Shown: positions 50,225-59,677 of the stretch, piece by piece
Layout of the letters: the number at the start of each line of letters is the position of its first letter
Position numbering within the stretch: the first letter of the stretch is position 1
Assembly: GCF_008711285.1 (NCBI RefSeq)
Contig: NZ_VXDC01000013.1
Span: forward strand, 1 to 64,000
Direction of reading: 5' to 3'
Source: Roseibium aquae
GTDB taxonomy: Bacteria > Pseudomonadota > Alphaproteobacteria > Rhizobiales > Stappiaceae
Length of the DNA stretch: 64,000 bases
The notes under the pieces: generated by a model
Seen by the model: the letters and a program-made list of their open reading frames with translations, nothing else
The model's database searches: none
Told to the model about the DNA's origin: nothing
Program-made: the position numbers and the translations under genes

Positions 50225-50713
50225 ATGACTGTCGATCTCCGACCAGGACCGGTGACCCGAAGCGAGCTGGAGCAGCTTGTCGGCAAGGAGGTGGGGGTCT
50301 CGCGCTGGTTCGAGCTCGATCAAAGCCGGATCGATGCATTCGCCAGGGTGACGGAAGATCATCAATTCATCCATGTGGATCCGGAGCGGGCGGCGCAAAC
50401 CGCGTTTGGCGGGACAATTGCCCACGGCTTCCTGACCCTGTCGATGCTGTCGGCGATGGGCGTGGACGCTCAGCCCCGGATCGCCGATCAGGTCATGGCG
50501 GTCAACTACGGTTTCGACCGGGTTCGCTTTCTTGCCCCGGTCATGGCAGGGGACCGCGTGCGCGGCCGGTTCACGCTTGAGACGCTTGCGGAAAAGGCAT
50601 CCGGACAGGTCGATATCGGCTGGGGCGTGACCGTGGAAATCGACGGCCGGGACCGGCCGGCACTGGCGGCCGTTTGGCTGAACCGGTTCATTCTGGGCAG
50701 CGCTGAGAATTGA
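50225..50713 (+). CDS. MaoC family dehydratase
   Basis: A 162-aa hotdog-fold (R)-specific enoyl-CoA hydratase-like protein. The catalytic Asp/His signature is in DHQFIHVDPERAAQTAFGGTIAHGFLTLSML, which is the MaoC hydratase-2 motif. GAGGAAGGAA lies upstream of the ATG. It starts 14 bp after the acyl-CoA ligase stop and is surely co-transcribed. Confidence 0.93.
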   Translation: MTVDLRPGPVTRSELEQLVGKEVGVSRWFELDQSRIDAFARVTEDHQFIHVDPERAAQTAFGGTIAHGFLTLSMLSAMGVDAQPRIADQVMAVNYGFDRVRFLAPVMAGDRVRGRFTLETLAEKASGQVDIGWGVTVEIDGRDRPALAAVWLNRFILGSAEN

Positions 50714-50735
50714 TCTCCATGTCAGGGAAAGGCGA

Positions 50736-51785
50736 ATGGTGGACACATCATTAGGCAATGAAGCGCTTGGCGGGCTGGATGTCCGGGCCGTCGAAGATTG
50801 GCTGAAACGGGAAGTCGAGGGGGTTAGCGGTCCTCTGCGGGCCGAGAAAATCGCCGGAGGCCAATCCAACCCGACTTTTCGCCTTTTCACGCCTGACAAG
50901 ACCTTTGTTCTGCGGCGCAAGCCACCTGGAACGCTGCTGAAATCCGCGCATGCCGTCGAGCGGGAGTATAGGGTTCAAAAGGCCCTTTCTGGCTCGGATG
51001 TCCCGGTTCCCAAAATGCTGGCCCTGTGTGAGGACGACGGGGTCATCGGCTCGGCGTTTTATGTCATGGAGCATGTTACCGGCCGGACATTCGATGATCC
51101 GTGTCTGGAGGGCGTAGCGCCTTCGGAACGGCGTTCCATCTATCTGGAAATGATTCGTGTTCTGGCTGCAATCCACTCCATTGATCTGGAAGCGCGCGGG
51201 CTCACCGATTACGGGCCGGGCCACAACTACTACCGTCGTCAGATCGACCGGTGGACCAAGCAGTACCGGGCCAGCGAAACCGAGCCGATTGCCGATATGG
51301 AACGGCTGATCGAATGGCTGGATGCCCATGCGCCGGAAGATGATGGCCGCCGCAGCCTGGTTCACGGCGATTTCCGGATCGACAATCTGCTGTTCGCGCG
51401 TTCCGGGCCGGACTGTGTGGCGGTCCTGGACTGGGAACTGTCGACCATCGGGCATCCCTTTGCCGATCTGGCGGCCTTGATCATGCAGTGGGGCAGACCC
51501 ACCGGACCGGAGCATCGCGGCTTGCAAGGGGTGGACCGGGCCGCGCTGGGCATTCCGGCCGATGACGCGGTGATCGCGGCCTATTGCGAGAAAACGGGCT
51601 TGAGCGGCATTGAGAATTTCGGGTTCTACGTCGCCTTTTGCGCGTTTCGTATGGGCGCGATACTTCAGGGAGTCAAAAAGCGGGCGCTCGACGGGAATGC
51701 GTCGGATCCCGAACGCGGCTTGCAGCTTGGCGCCTATGTTCCGGGATTTGCCGCCGATGGTCTGAAAGCAGCCGGGCATGGCTGA
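50736..51785 (+). CDS. Phosphotransferase family protein (APH-like, ACAD10 type)
   Basis: A 349-aa kinase-fold protein related to aminoglycoside phosphotransferases. It has the catalytic loop LVHGDFRIDNLLF and metal Asp in VAVLDWELSTIGHPFADLA. The N-terminal GGQSNPTFRL...FVLRRKPPG is typical of the acyl-metabolism subgroup that accompanies acyl-CoA dehydrogenases. These proteins are thought to phosphorylate hydroxyacyl-CoA intermediates (ACAD10/11 analogy). An antibiotic-resistance role is unlikely in this context. It overlaps the SDR gene by 8 bp. Confidence 0.9.
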   Translation: MVDTSLGNEALGGLDVRAVEDWLKREVEGVSGPLRAEKIAGGQSNPTFRLFTPDKTFVLRRKPPGTLLKSAHAVEREYRVQKALSGSDVPVPKMLALCEDDGVIGSAFYVMEHVTGRTFDDPCLEGVAPSERRSIYLEMIRVLAAIHSIDLEARGLTDYGPGHNYYRRQIDRWTKQYRASETEPIADMERLIEWLDAHAPEDDGRRSLVHGDFRIDNLLFARSGPDCVAVLDWELSTIGHPFADLAALIMQWGRPTGPEHRGLQGVDRAALGIPADDAVIAAYCEKTGLSGIENFGFYVAFCAFRMGAILQGVKKRALDGNASDPERGLQLGAYVPGFAADGLKAAGHG

Positions 51786-52566
51786 GGGCCTTTTTGCCGG
51801 ACAGGTGGTGCTCATTACCGGTGCTGCTCGCGGGATCGGCGCGCGTGCGGCAGAACGATTTGCGCAAGAAGGCGCAACATTGGCGCTCTCTGACCTGAAT
51901 GGCGACAGGCTCTCTCCGCTGGTCGCAAGTCTGTCCGCGACCGGCGCCGATGTTTTCGGCACTTGCCTTAACGTGTCCTCGGAGAAAGAGGTGTCCGCTC
52001 ATATCGCGGGTATACTGGACCGGTACGGCCGGCTGGACGTGGCGATCAACAATGCGGGACTGGTCCATGCCGTGACGCAGTTGAGCGATCTGGACCTCGA
52101 CGTTTTCGAGAGAATGATGAGTGTGAATGCCCGTGGCGTGTTTTTGGGCCTGAAGCATCAGTTGCCGCCGATGCTGGCGGCCGGGCGCGGCGCGATTGTC
52201 AATGTTGCGTCCGTGGCGGGGCTGGTCGGCGCCGGCGGTCTGTCGGCTTACGCAGCGTCCAAACACGCGATCATCGGTCTGACCCGTTCGGCGGCCGATG
52301 AGGTGGCGTCGAAAGGCGTCCGGGTCAACGCGGTCTGCCCGTCCTTTGCCGAAACGCCCATGTTCGATGGCATGGCGCAGGATTTGGCGCAGAGGCGCGG
52401 CCTGGACACCCAGGCCACCCGGGACCGGTTCACCCAGCGGGTGCCCATGCGCCGGATCGTGACGCCGGAAGAGGTGGTCGAGGCTATTCTTTGGCTGGCC
52501 TCGCCACGCAATACCGCCATGACCGGTCAGGCGCTTGCCGTGGACGGAGGCCTGACCGCGATCTGA
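51778..52566 (+). CDS. SDR family oxidoreductase
   Basis: A 262-aa classical short-chain dehydrogenase. It has the cofactor motif LITGAARGIGARAAERF (TGxxxGIG), NNAGLVHAV, the catalytic Ser in NVASVAGLVG and YAASK. The C-terminus ends MTGQALAVDGGLTAI, as usual. It is the last gene of the + strand acyl cluster; a hydroxyacyl-CoA oxidation role is likely by context. It ends 7 bp before the convergent FadJ-type gene stop. Confidence 0.93.
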   Translation: MAEGLFAGQVVLITGAARGIGARAAERFAQEGATLALSDLNGDRLSPLVASLSATGADVFGTCLNVSSEKEVSAHIAGILDRYGRLDVAINNAGLVHAVTQLSDLDLDVFERMMSVNARGVFLGLKHQLPPMLAAGRGAIVNVASVAGLVGAGGLSAYAASKHAIIGLTRSAADEVASKGVRVNAVCPSFAETPMFDGMAQDLAQRRGLDTQATRDRFTQRVPMRRIVTPEEVVEAILWLASPRNTAMTGQALAVDGGLTAI

Positions 52567-52573
52567 CCCGGCC

Positions 52574-54661
52574 TCAGCCGTTGCGGTCCGCGAACGTACC
52601 GCCGGTTTCCGCGAGCTCGCTCAAGAGCGCGGGTACCTTCCAGAAGTAAGCGTCTTCTTGTGAATAGGCCTCGATCCGGCGCACCAATTCGCCCGCGCCA
52701 ATCGCATCCGCCGTGTGCATCGGGCCGCCGCGGAACCGGGGAAAGCCATATCCAAAGAGGTAAACCGCATCGATGTCGATCGGCCTGAGCGCAATCCCGT
52801 CTTCCAGGATCGTTGTTGCTTCCATGATGATCGCCGTCATGATCCGGTCGGTGATCTCCTTTTCCGAGAAGCTGCGCGGCGCAATCCCGGCTTTCTCCCG
52901 CTCCTCGTCAATGATCTTCAGAACGTCCGGGTTCGGCGTGACGCCATCTTCGCCATAGACGAAGAACCCGCGTCCGGTTTTCCGTCCGAACCAGCCCTGT
53001 TCGCAGATCCGGTCCGGAATGGGGACGTAACGCTCTTCCGCGGGGCGGGTCGGCGCGAGGCGCTTGCGGGCGGCCCAGCCAATATCGAGGCCCGCAAGGT
53101 CCGACACGGCGAACGGCCCCATCGCGAAGCCATAGTTCGTGAGGGCGTTGTCGATCTCTTCCGGGCTCGCGCCATCCATCATCAGATAGTCGGCGGCGGC
53201 CTTGTAGGTGTTGAGGATGCGGTTTCCGATAAAGCCATCGCAGACACCCGCACGGACGGCGATTTTCTTCAAGCGCTTGGCAAGGGCAAACCCGGTTGCC
53301 ACGAGGTCCGGCGCCGTCTTGTCGGCCACGACGACTTCCAAAAGCCGCATGATGTGGGCGGGCGAGAAAAAATGCAGGCCGATCACGTCTTGAGGCCGCT
53401 TGGTGACGGCTGCAATTTCGTTGACATCGAGATAAGATGTGTTGGTGGCTAGGATCGCACCCGGCTTGCAGATGCCGTCGAGCTTGGAGAAGACGTCTTT
53501 TTTGACGTCCATATCCTCGAAAACGGCTTCAATCACCAGATCGGCGTCGGCGAAAGCTCTGTAGTCGGTGGTTGTGGAATAGGCATTGGACAGGATGGCG
53601 TCGCGCTTGTCCGCCGCAAGTTTTCCGCGCTTCACGGCGCCTTCCAGGTTCTTTTCGACAATCGACCGCCCGCGCGCCGCAGCCTCTTCGTCCCGCTCGG
53701 CCATGATGACCGTGACCCCGGCCAGCAGACAGCTGGTCGCTATGCCCGATCCCATGGTGCCGCCGCCAATCACGCCGATCGTTTCGACCTTGCGCGGCGT
53801 TTCTTTGGCTTCCGGAATTTTCGTAACCGCCCGCTCGGCGAAGAAGGCGTGGATCAGCCCCGCGCGCTGCGGGCTGTTCATGCAGTCTTCAAACAGCGCG
53901 CGCTCGGTTGCCAGGCCTTCAGCAAGCGGCTTTGTGCTCGCGGCGACCGCTTCCACGCATTTGTGCGGTGCGAAGAGGTTGGGCTGTGTTTTTTGAAGCT
54001 GGGCCTTTGCGGCTTCAATCGCGGCCGGATCTGGCTCTACTGCCCGTTCGCCAGTCCGGCGGGTGGCGAGCTGGCCATCAAGAACGTCTTGCGCCGCCAC
54101 CATGGCGATGTCCCGCGGATCTCCGGTCTCAATCCGGTCCACAAGGTCGAGTGCGAGCGCCTCTTGCGCACCGATCCGTTTGCCCGTGGTAATTAGATCC
54201 AAGGCTGCGGAAATGCCGGCCAATCTGGGCGCCCGCTGCGTTCCGCCTGCGCCTGGCAAAATGCCGAGGGTCACTTCCGGGAAGCCGATTGTCAGCCCTG
54301 GCAGAGCGATCCGGGCATGGGCCGCCATCGCGACTTCGAGGCCTCCGCCAAGCGCATTGCCGTGAAGCACTGCGATGACCGGTTTTTCCATGGCCTCGAT
54401 GCGATTGCACACCTCTGGCAGCCAGGGATCCTTGGGCGGCATCCCGAACTCCTTGATGTCAGCCCCTGCGATGAACGTGGTGCCGGCTCCGTAGATCGCG
54501 ACCACTTTGACGTCCGACGTGCTGGCCAGGGTGTCCATGGCTTCAACCAGACCCGCACGCAGGGCATGGGAAGCGGCATTGACGGGCGGATTGTTCAATT
54601 TGATCAGGGCGATTGGTCCGGAAGTTTCAATTGAAACCAAGGAGGCGGAGGTATCGGTCAT
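52574..54661 (-). CDS. fadJ: Bifunctional enoyl-CoA hydratase / 3-hydroxyacyl-CoA dehydrogenase (FadJ type)
   Basis: A 695-aa beta-oxidation multifunctional enzyme. The N-terminal crotonase domain (about 1-190) has VLHGNALGGGLEVAMAAHARIALP and FPEVTLGILPGAGGTQR with both catalytic Glu positions. The dehydrogenase domain (about 300-590) begins IGVIGGGTMGSGIATSCLLAG and includes LHFFSPAHIMRLLEVV. A second C-terminal 3HCDH repeat follows. The start at 54661 gives a normal N-terminus; the frame is open for another 124 codons upstream but without family similarity. Ribosome binding at 54661 is weak, so the start is less sure. It is convergent with the acyl cluster it serves. Confidence 0.94.
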   Translation of the reverse strand: MTDTSASLVSIETSGPIALIKLNNPPVNAASHALRAGLVEAMDTLASTSDVKVVAIYGAGTTFIAGADIKEFGMPPKDPWLPEVCNRIEAMEKPVIAVLHGNALGGGLEVAMAAHARIALPGLTIGFPEVTLGILPGAGGTQRAPRLAGISAALDLITTGKRIGAQEALALDLVDRIETGDPRDIAMVAAQDVLDGQLATRRTGERAVEPDPAAIEAAKAQLQKTQPNLFAPHKCVEAVAASTKPLAEGLATERALFEDCMNSPQRAGLIHAFFAERAVTKIPEAKETPRKVETIGVIGGGTMGSGIATSCLLAGVTVIMAERDEEAAARGRSIVEKNLEGAVKRGKLAADKRDAILSNAYSTTTDYRAFADADLVIEAVFEDMDVKKDVFSKLDGICKPGAILATNTSYLDVNEIAAVTKRPQDVIGLHFFSPAHIMRLLEVVVADKTAPDLVATGFALAKRLKKIAVRAGVCDGFIGNRILNTYKAAADYLMMDGASPEEIDNALTNYGFAMGPFAVSDLAGLDIGWAARKRLAPTRPAEERYVPIPDRICEQGWFGRKTGRGFFVYGEDGVTPNPDVLKIIDEEREKAGIAPRSFSEKEITDRIMTAIIMEATTILEDGIALRPIDIDAVYLFGYGFPRFRGGPMHTADAIGAGELVRRIEAYSQEDAYFWKVPALLSELAETGGTFADRNG

Positions 54662-55046
54662 CGGTGTGCGGAATCCAGATCGGTAAATGAGGGATGCAGG
54701 ACGCCCTGCGGCGAGGCATGTTGATTGGCGCCGGGTGCGGATGGGGCAACAGTGGCGCGACAGCGGTCGGATCGTCAAGCCGCAGATCGTCTGAAACAAG
54801 GATCTGGGAAGGCAAGGGGGTGTCTCCAAACGCGAGACAGGTCCGGCGCTTTCACGCCGATGCGTTCCGGTCCTCGATCCAGATCCTTGAGCCGGATAGC
54901 CGCCTTTTGCGGGCCGGGGGCCGGTGGACTGGAAGTGAAAGCCGGGTGTGAAGACATCAACGCCAAGAATGCCTTGCATTGCTGGTCTGAAAACGCGATG
55001 ACCTACCCGAATTTTCAATCCGAATGGCAACACATTGGAGGGTTCT
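54662..55046. other. Intergenic region between fadJ and rmlA (divergent)
   Basis: A 385-bp GC-rich stretch. Both strands hold long open frames without stops or recognisable content, so no gene is called. No clear terminator, dyad or consensus promoter stands out apart from the rmlA ribosome-binding site at 55037-55042. Confidence 0.5.
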
Positions 55047-55925
55047 TTGAAAGGTATCGTCCTTGCCGGAGGAAGTGGGACCCGCCTCTACCCCATGACC
55101 ATGGCGGTTTCCAAGCAGATCCTTCCCGTTTACGATAAACCCATGATCTACTATCCGCTCAGCGTTTTGATGCTGGCGGGGATTTCCGATATTCTGATTA
55201 TCTCGACGCCGCGCGATCTGCCGTTGTTCCAGTCGCTTCTTGGCGATGGTTCACAGTTCGGGATTAGTTTGACCTACGCCGCGCAACCTGAACCCAACGG
55301 ACTGGCGGAGGCCTTCATCATTGGCCGGTCCTTCGTGGGAACAGCGCCGTGTTCGCTCATTCTCGGGGACAATATCTTTTATGGCGCGGGCATATCGCAG
55401 CTGTGCAAGGCCGCCATCGCAGAACCCTCCGGGTCGACCGTGTTCGCCTACCATGTTTCTGATCCGCAACGTTACGGCGTCGTCAACTTCGACCCGGCGA
55501 CACGCAAGGCGCTGGACATCGAGGAAAAGCCTGTGCAACCGAAGTCGAACTGGGCCGTGACCGGGTTGTATTTCTACGACAATGATGTTCTCGATATTGC
55601 CGCAAATGTCAGGCCTTCGGCGCGTGGCGAACTCGAAATCACCGACGTCAACAACGCTTATCTCCAGCGCGGCGATCTAAGAGTGGCAACCCTCGGGCGC
55701 GGCTATGCGTGGCTGGACACCGGCACCGTCGACAGCATGCATGAGGCGTCCGCCTTTGTGCGCACCATCGAACACCGGCAAGGAACGAAGGTTGCCTGCC
55801 TGGAGGAGATCGCGTTCCTGAATGGTTGGCTCACGGCCGATGAAGTGCTTGAGCGGGCGATCGTTCTCGGCAAGTCGGGTTACGGTGAATATATGAGAGC
55901 ATGCGTCAAGGAGTACCGGCCATGA
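55047..55925 (+). CDS. rmlA: Glucose-1-phosphate thymidylyltransferase
   Basis: A 292-aa enzyme making dTDP-glucose, first step of dTDP-L-rhamnose synthesis. The start is taken as TTG at 55047: it yields the canonical N-terminus ([17 protein letters not shown]) and has GGAGGG 4 bases upstream. A TTG four codons earlier overlaps that site. Motifs include the thymidylyltransferase signature (GGSGTRLYP), [26 protein letters not shown] and VEEKP-like DIEEKP. The stop overlaps rmlC (ATGA). The operon order is rmlA-rmlC-rmlB-rmlD. Confidence 0.95.
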   Translation: MKGIVLAGGSGTRLYPMTMAVSKQILPVYDKPMIYYPLSVLMLAGISDILIISTPRDLPLFQSLLGDGSQFGISLTYAAQPEPNGLAEAFIIGRSFVGTAPCSLILGDNIFYGAGISQLCKAAIAEPSGSTVFAYHVSDPQRYGVVNFDPATRKALDIEEKPVQPKSNWAVTGLYFYDNDVLDIAANVRPSARGELEITDVNNAYLQRGDLRVATLGRGYAWLDTGTVDSMHEASAFVRTIEHRQGTKVACLEEIAFLNGWLTADEVLERAIVLGKSGYGEYMRACVKEYRP

Positions 55926-56485
55926 CTGAGATCCGCCCTCTCGGTTTGGAGGGTGTCGTTGAGATCATTCCGAAAAAGTTCGGGGACGAGCGCGGTTTCT
56001 TTTCGGAGACCTTTAATGCCAAGGTCTTGAAAGAGGCCGGGATCGAAATTGATTTCGTTCAGGACAATCATTCCTTTTCGGCGCAAAAAGGCGTTTTGCG
56101 GGGGCTGCACTTCCAGACGCCGCCCTTTGCCCAGGACAAGCTCGTGCGGGTGACCCGCGGCGCGGTCTTCGACGTCGTTGTCGACATCCGTAAGGGATCG
56201 CCGACATTCGCCAAGTGGGTCGGGGTCGAGATCTCCGCCAAGAAATGGAACCAGGTTCTGGTGCCGAAAGGGTTCGCACACGGTTTCGTTACCCTCGAGC
56301 CGGACACCGAGTTCCTGTACAAGGTGTCGAACTACTATTCGAGGGACTGCGACCGGTCCATCCGCTTCGACGACCCGCAAATCGGCGTCGAGTGGCCGAT
56401 TGACAGTGCCGTGATCCTCTCGGACAAGGACCGGGCGGCGGGTCTTCTGGCGGAGACGGAAACCGGATTTCACTGCGAGGTTTGA
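55922..56485 (+). CDS. rmlC: dTDP-4-dehydrorhamnose 3,5-epimerase
   Basis: A 187-aa cupin epimerase. The active-site His is in [22 protein letters not shown], the Asp-linked block [15 protein letters not shown] follows, and PKGFAHGF is present. It starts inside the rmlA stop and precedes rmlB by 3 bp. Confidence 0.96.
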   Translation: MTEIRPLGLEGVVEIIPKKFGDERGFFSETFNAKVLKEAGIEIDFVQDNHSFSAQKGVLRGLHFQTPPFAQDKLVRVTRGAVFDVVVDIRKGSPTFAKWVGVEISAKKWNQVLVPKGFAHGFVTLEPDTEFLYKVSNYYSRDCDRSIRFDDPQIGVEWPIDSAVILSDKDRAAGLLAETETGFHCEV

Positions 56486-56488
56486 GCA

Positions 56489-57562
56489 ATGCGATTTCTG
56501 ATCACGGGCGGCGCGGGGTTCATCGGCTCGGCCGTTTGCCGGCTTCTAGCGGCTGATCCAAAAAACTTCGTGCTGAATGTCGACAAGCTGACTTATGCCG
56601 GCAACTTGGCTTCGTTGCGATCGGTCGACAATCAGCCGAATTACGTCTTCGCCCAGGCCGACATCTGTGACGGTCCGGTGATCGCGAGCCTGCTGCGCCA
56701 GCATGATATCGACATCATCATGCATCTGGCCGCTGAAAGTCATGTGGACCGGTCGATCGATGGTCCAGGCGCGTTTATCGAGACAAACATCATCGGCACC
56801 TTTCAGATGCTGAACGCGGCCCGCGGCTACTACGAAAGCCTGACCGGGGACAAGCGCGAGCGGTTCCGCTTCCATCACATCTCCACCGATGAAGTCTTTG
56901 GCGACCTGCCCTTTGACAGCGGCATCTTCACGGAGGAAACGCCCTACGCGCCGTCCTCACCCTATTCCGCCTCTAAAGCCTCATCCGACCATCTGGTGCG
57001 GGCCTGGCACGAGACCTATGGCCTTCCCGTGGTGCTGTCGAACTGTTCCAACAACTACGGCCCGTTCCACTTCCCGGAAAAGCTGATCCCGCTGGTGATC
57101 CTGAACGCGCTCGACGAGCGCGAGTTGCCGGTTTACGGCAAGGGCGAAAACGTGCGCGACTGGCTGTATGTGGTCGATCATGCAGCGGCGCTGCATCTCG
57201 TTGCGACCAAGGGCGTTCCCGGCCAAAGCTACAATATCGGCGGCAACGCGGAACGGCGCAACATCGATGTGGTCACCAGCATCTGCGCGATCCTCGACCG
57301 CAAGCGGCCTCGCGCCGGCTGCGGGTCCTATTCCGATCTCATCCAGATGGTCACCGACCGGCCCGGCCATGACCGGCGCTATGCAATCGATGCCTCGAAA
57401 ATCCGCCGGGACCTGGGCTGGAGCCCGTCGCAGACCTTCGAGACCGGGCTGGAAGCGACGGTCGACTGGTATCTCGCCAATGACTGGTGGTGGGGTCCGA
57501 TCCGCAAGAAGCAGGGGTATGAACGGCTCGGAACGCTAAAAACCGCGGGGGCAGACGGATGA
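56489..57562 (+). CDS. rmlB: dTDP-glucose 4,6-dehydratase
   Basis: A 357-aa extended [22 protein letters not shown] binds NAD. The catalytic block is [13 protein letters not shown], and [24 protein letters not shown] carries the active-site Tyr and Lys. [18 protein letters not shown] is diagnostic. The stop overlaps the rmlD start by 4 bp. Confidence 0.97.
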   Translation: MRFLITGGAGFIGSAVCRLLAADPKNFVLNVDKLTYAGNLASLRSVDNQPNYVFAQADICDGPVIASLLRQHDIDIIMHLAAESHVDRSIDGPGAFIETNIIGTFQMLNAARGYYESLTGDKRERFRFHHISTDEVFGDLPFDSGIFTEETPYAPSSPYSASKASSDHLVRAWHETYGLPVVLSNCSNNYGPFHFPEKLIPLVILNALDERELPVYGKGENVRDWLYVVDHAAALHLVATKGVPGQSYNIGGNAERRNIDVVTSICAILDRKRPRAGCGSYSDLIQMVTDRPGHDRRYAIDASKIRRDLGWSPSQTFETGLEATVDWYLANDWWWGPIRKKQGYERLGTLKTAGADG

Positions 57563-58377
57563 GGGTCCTTGTCACCGGCAAGGAAGGTCAGGTGGCCCGG
57601 TGCCTCGCCGACCGGGCGCCATACCATCCAGCCCTCGAGCTTGTCTTCGCGGCCCGCCAGGGGACGGAGATCCTTTTGGACTTGGCGCGGGAGGAAACGA
57701 TCCGCGCCGCCGTGGCCATGACCAAACCGGATGTCATCCTGAACGCCGCCGCCTACACTGCCGTCGACCAGGCCGAGGACGAGCCCGAGCTGGCGATGGC
57801 GATCAACGGCTGGGCGCCGGGCATCCTGGCGCAGGAAGCCGCGAAGATCGGGGCCCGGATCATCCAGATATCCACCGACTATGTGTTCGACGGGGAACTG
57901 GACCGCCCCTACTTGCCGTCGGATCCCGTCAACCCTATCGGGGTTTACGGCAAGACGAAGCTTGCCGGGGAGGAGGCCGTGCGCGCGGCCACTCCGGACC
58001 ATGTGATTGTCCGCACCGCCTGGGTGTACAGCCCCTATGGCAAGAACTTCTACAAGACCATGCTCCAGCTTGCCGAAACGAGGGATGAAATCTCGGTCGT
58101 TGATGACCAGATCGGCAATCCGACCAAGGCGCATGACATTGCCGACGGTCTGTTAACGATTTGCAACGACTGGGCGGCGGGGAGAAGCATGCGGCTCGCC
58201 GAAACCATTCATCTTGTCGGACCTGATGAAATGACATGGTGCGGGTTTGCCCGCAGGATTTTCGCCGAAAGCGCCGCTTCCGGTGGCCCCTTCTGCCATG
58301 TTAATGCCATAACCACTTCGGATTATCCGACCCGGGCAAAGCGGCCGAGGAACTCACGGCTCGTGCAACCGGTCTGA
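57559..58377 (+). CDS. rmlD: dTDP-4-dehydrorhamnose reductase, C-terminally short
   Basis: A 272-aa SDR reductase for the final step to dTDP-L-rhamnose. The N-terminal [49 protein letters not shown] and [12 protein letters not shown] are all present, so the catalytic core is intact. The protein ends right after [18 protein letters not shown] with four residues (VQPV). Family members usually continue about 25 residues past NSRL with a Cys/Lys-rich helix and a W-R region. An alternate frame after the stop reads [19 protein letters not shown], which has the C/R and W spacing of such a tail, so a frameshift near 58366 is likely. Confidence 0.88.
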   Translation: MRVLVTGKEGQVARCLADRAPYHPALELVFAARQGTEILLDLAREETIRAAVAMTKPDVILNAAAYTAVDQAEDEPELAMAINGWAPGILAQEAAKIGARIIQISTDYVFDGELDRPYLPSDPVNPIGVYGKTKLAGEEAVRAATPDHVIVRTAWVYSPYGKNFYKTMLQLAETRDEISVVDDQIGNPTKAHDIADGLLTICNDWAAGRSMRLAETIHLVGPDEMTWCGFARRIFAESAASGGPFCHVNAITTSDYPTRAKRPRNSRLVQPV

Positions 58378-58462
58378 ATTGTCTATGAATTGGCACCCCT
58401 TGTTTGCAACAGTGCTGCCTTAAAATCTCACACAGCGTGTTGGTCGCGGGCGAAGGTGAAGC

Positions 58463-59674
58463 ATGAGCCTTGAAATAGAACATTCGGGCAAAGCGTTGGA
58501 CCTCGAAAGGCGCAACGACGGGGACCCGGTCGCGTTTATCGACGACGATGGTGCGTTACGAACCTGGTATGCGCGATACTTCAAGAAGCGGACCTCATTT
58601 TTTCTGGCTGTCGTTCTTCCGAGCCTGCTCTGCGCGATCTACTATGGCTTTATTGCAAGCAGCCAATATGTGGCCGAAACACGTATGATCGTTCGTACTA
58701 TTGGGGTGAGCGAGCGCGTCAGCACTTCAGAAGCCCGCGAAGGCCGCGCCATGATCGGCGGCGACTCGCTGACGCAAGATTCCTACATTGTCGCAAATTT
58801 CCTGGAATCGCCTGATCTCGTGAGGACGCTGGATGCAACAATCGGGCTGAAGCAATTGTTTTCGAAGAAAGACATCGATTTCCTGTCGCGTCTTTCGTCG
58901 AATGCGTCTTTCGAAGAACTTCACAGATACTGGCAGCGGCAGGTGGACACCTATGTGGATGGGCCATCCGGGATCATTGTTTTCACCATCCGCGCATTTT
59001 CCCCCGAAGATTCGGTGGTGATGCTAAACGCCGCTTTGGCAGCAGCTGACGAGATGATCGACCGCATTTCCGAAAAGGCGAAAAACGATCTTGTGGCGCG
59101 TGCTGAACGGGATGTGAAAGCGACGCAAGCGGATTATCAGCAGGCGCTCAACGAACTTCAAGCCTACCAAAACGAGACCGGTATCCTGGACCCGGTATCG
59201 ATGGCCAAGCTGGGTCTGACGGTCATTGCCAAGCTGACGCAGGAAAAGCTTGCAATGGATATCGAACTAGAATCGCTCAAAGCGGCGAATGCCGGAGATT
59301 CCGCTAGAGTGCGCCAGATGGAACGGACAATTGCCGCGCTCGATGGCGAAATTGCCCTTCGGCGCAATAGCTTGGCGGGCCAGGCGGCTTCCGGGATCCA
59401 GCTGTCCGATCAGCTGACCGAGTTTTCCCGTCTGGAAACACGCAGAGTTGTTTCTCAAGCGATCTACGAGGCTGCAATCCGCAATCTCGACACGGCCAAG
59501 GCGACTGCGCTGCGGCGTACCACCTATGTTTCGGTTTTCTCCAATGCGCAATTGCCCGAAGAATCCAGGTATCCAGAGCGCCTGTCAGCTTGGCTGATCT
59601 TCGCTGTCGGCCTTTTGACGCTTTGGGTCACGGCAACGCTGATCTGGCTATCTATCCAGGATCACCGGACGTGA
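58463..59674 (+). CDS. kpsE: Capsule polysaccharide export inner-membrane protein, KpsE-like (first copy)
   Basis: A 403-aa polysaccharide co-polymerase/export protein of the KpsE/CtrB (Wzz-like) type. Transmembrane helix 1 (about 45-67, FFLAVVLPSLLCAIYYGFIA) and helix 2 (about 376-398) flank a large periplasmic part with long coiled-coil segments (about 215-340). The start at 58463 has GAAGGTGAAG upstream. It links the ABC exporter to the outer membrane. The kpsT gene follows at once. It differs in sequence from the second copy at 60354. Confidence 0.85.
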   Translation: MSLEIEHSGKALDLERRNDGDPVAFIDDDGALRTWYARYFKKRTSFFLAVVLPSLLCAIYYGFIASSQYVAETRMIVRTIGVSERVSTSEAREGRAMIGGDSLTQDSYIVANFLESPDLVRTLDATIGLKQLFSKKDIDFLSRLSSNASFEELHRYWQRQVDTYVDGPSGIIVFTIRAFSPEDSVVMLNAALAAADEMIDRISEKAKNDLVARAERDVKATQADYQQALNELQAYQNETGILDPVSMAKLGLTVIAKLTQEKLAMDIELESLKAANAGDSARVRQMERTIAALDGEIALRRNSLAGQAASGIQLSDQLTEFSRLETRRVVSQAIYEAAIRNLDTAKATALRRTTYVSVFSNAQLPEESRYPERLSAWLIFAVGLLTLWVTATLIWLSIQDHRT

Positions 59675-59677
59675 GTG

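Noticed and set aside
49041-50339. 432-codon - strand frame opposite the acyl-CoA ligase, and a 403-codon frame opposite the APH-like/SDR genes (50751-51962)
   Set aside because: The sense genes carry clear motifs; the antisense frames do not.
50736-51785. Aminoglycoside resistance kinase
   Set aside because: The fold is shared, but the N-terminal pattern and the acyl-CoA gene context place it in the ACAD10/11-like metabolic subgroup.
54662-55033. N-terminal extension of the FadJ-type protein by 124 codons
   Set aside because: The crotonase domain begins normally at 54661 and the extension has no similarity to the family and an odd composition.
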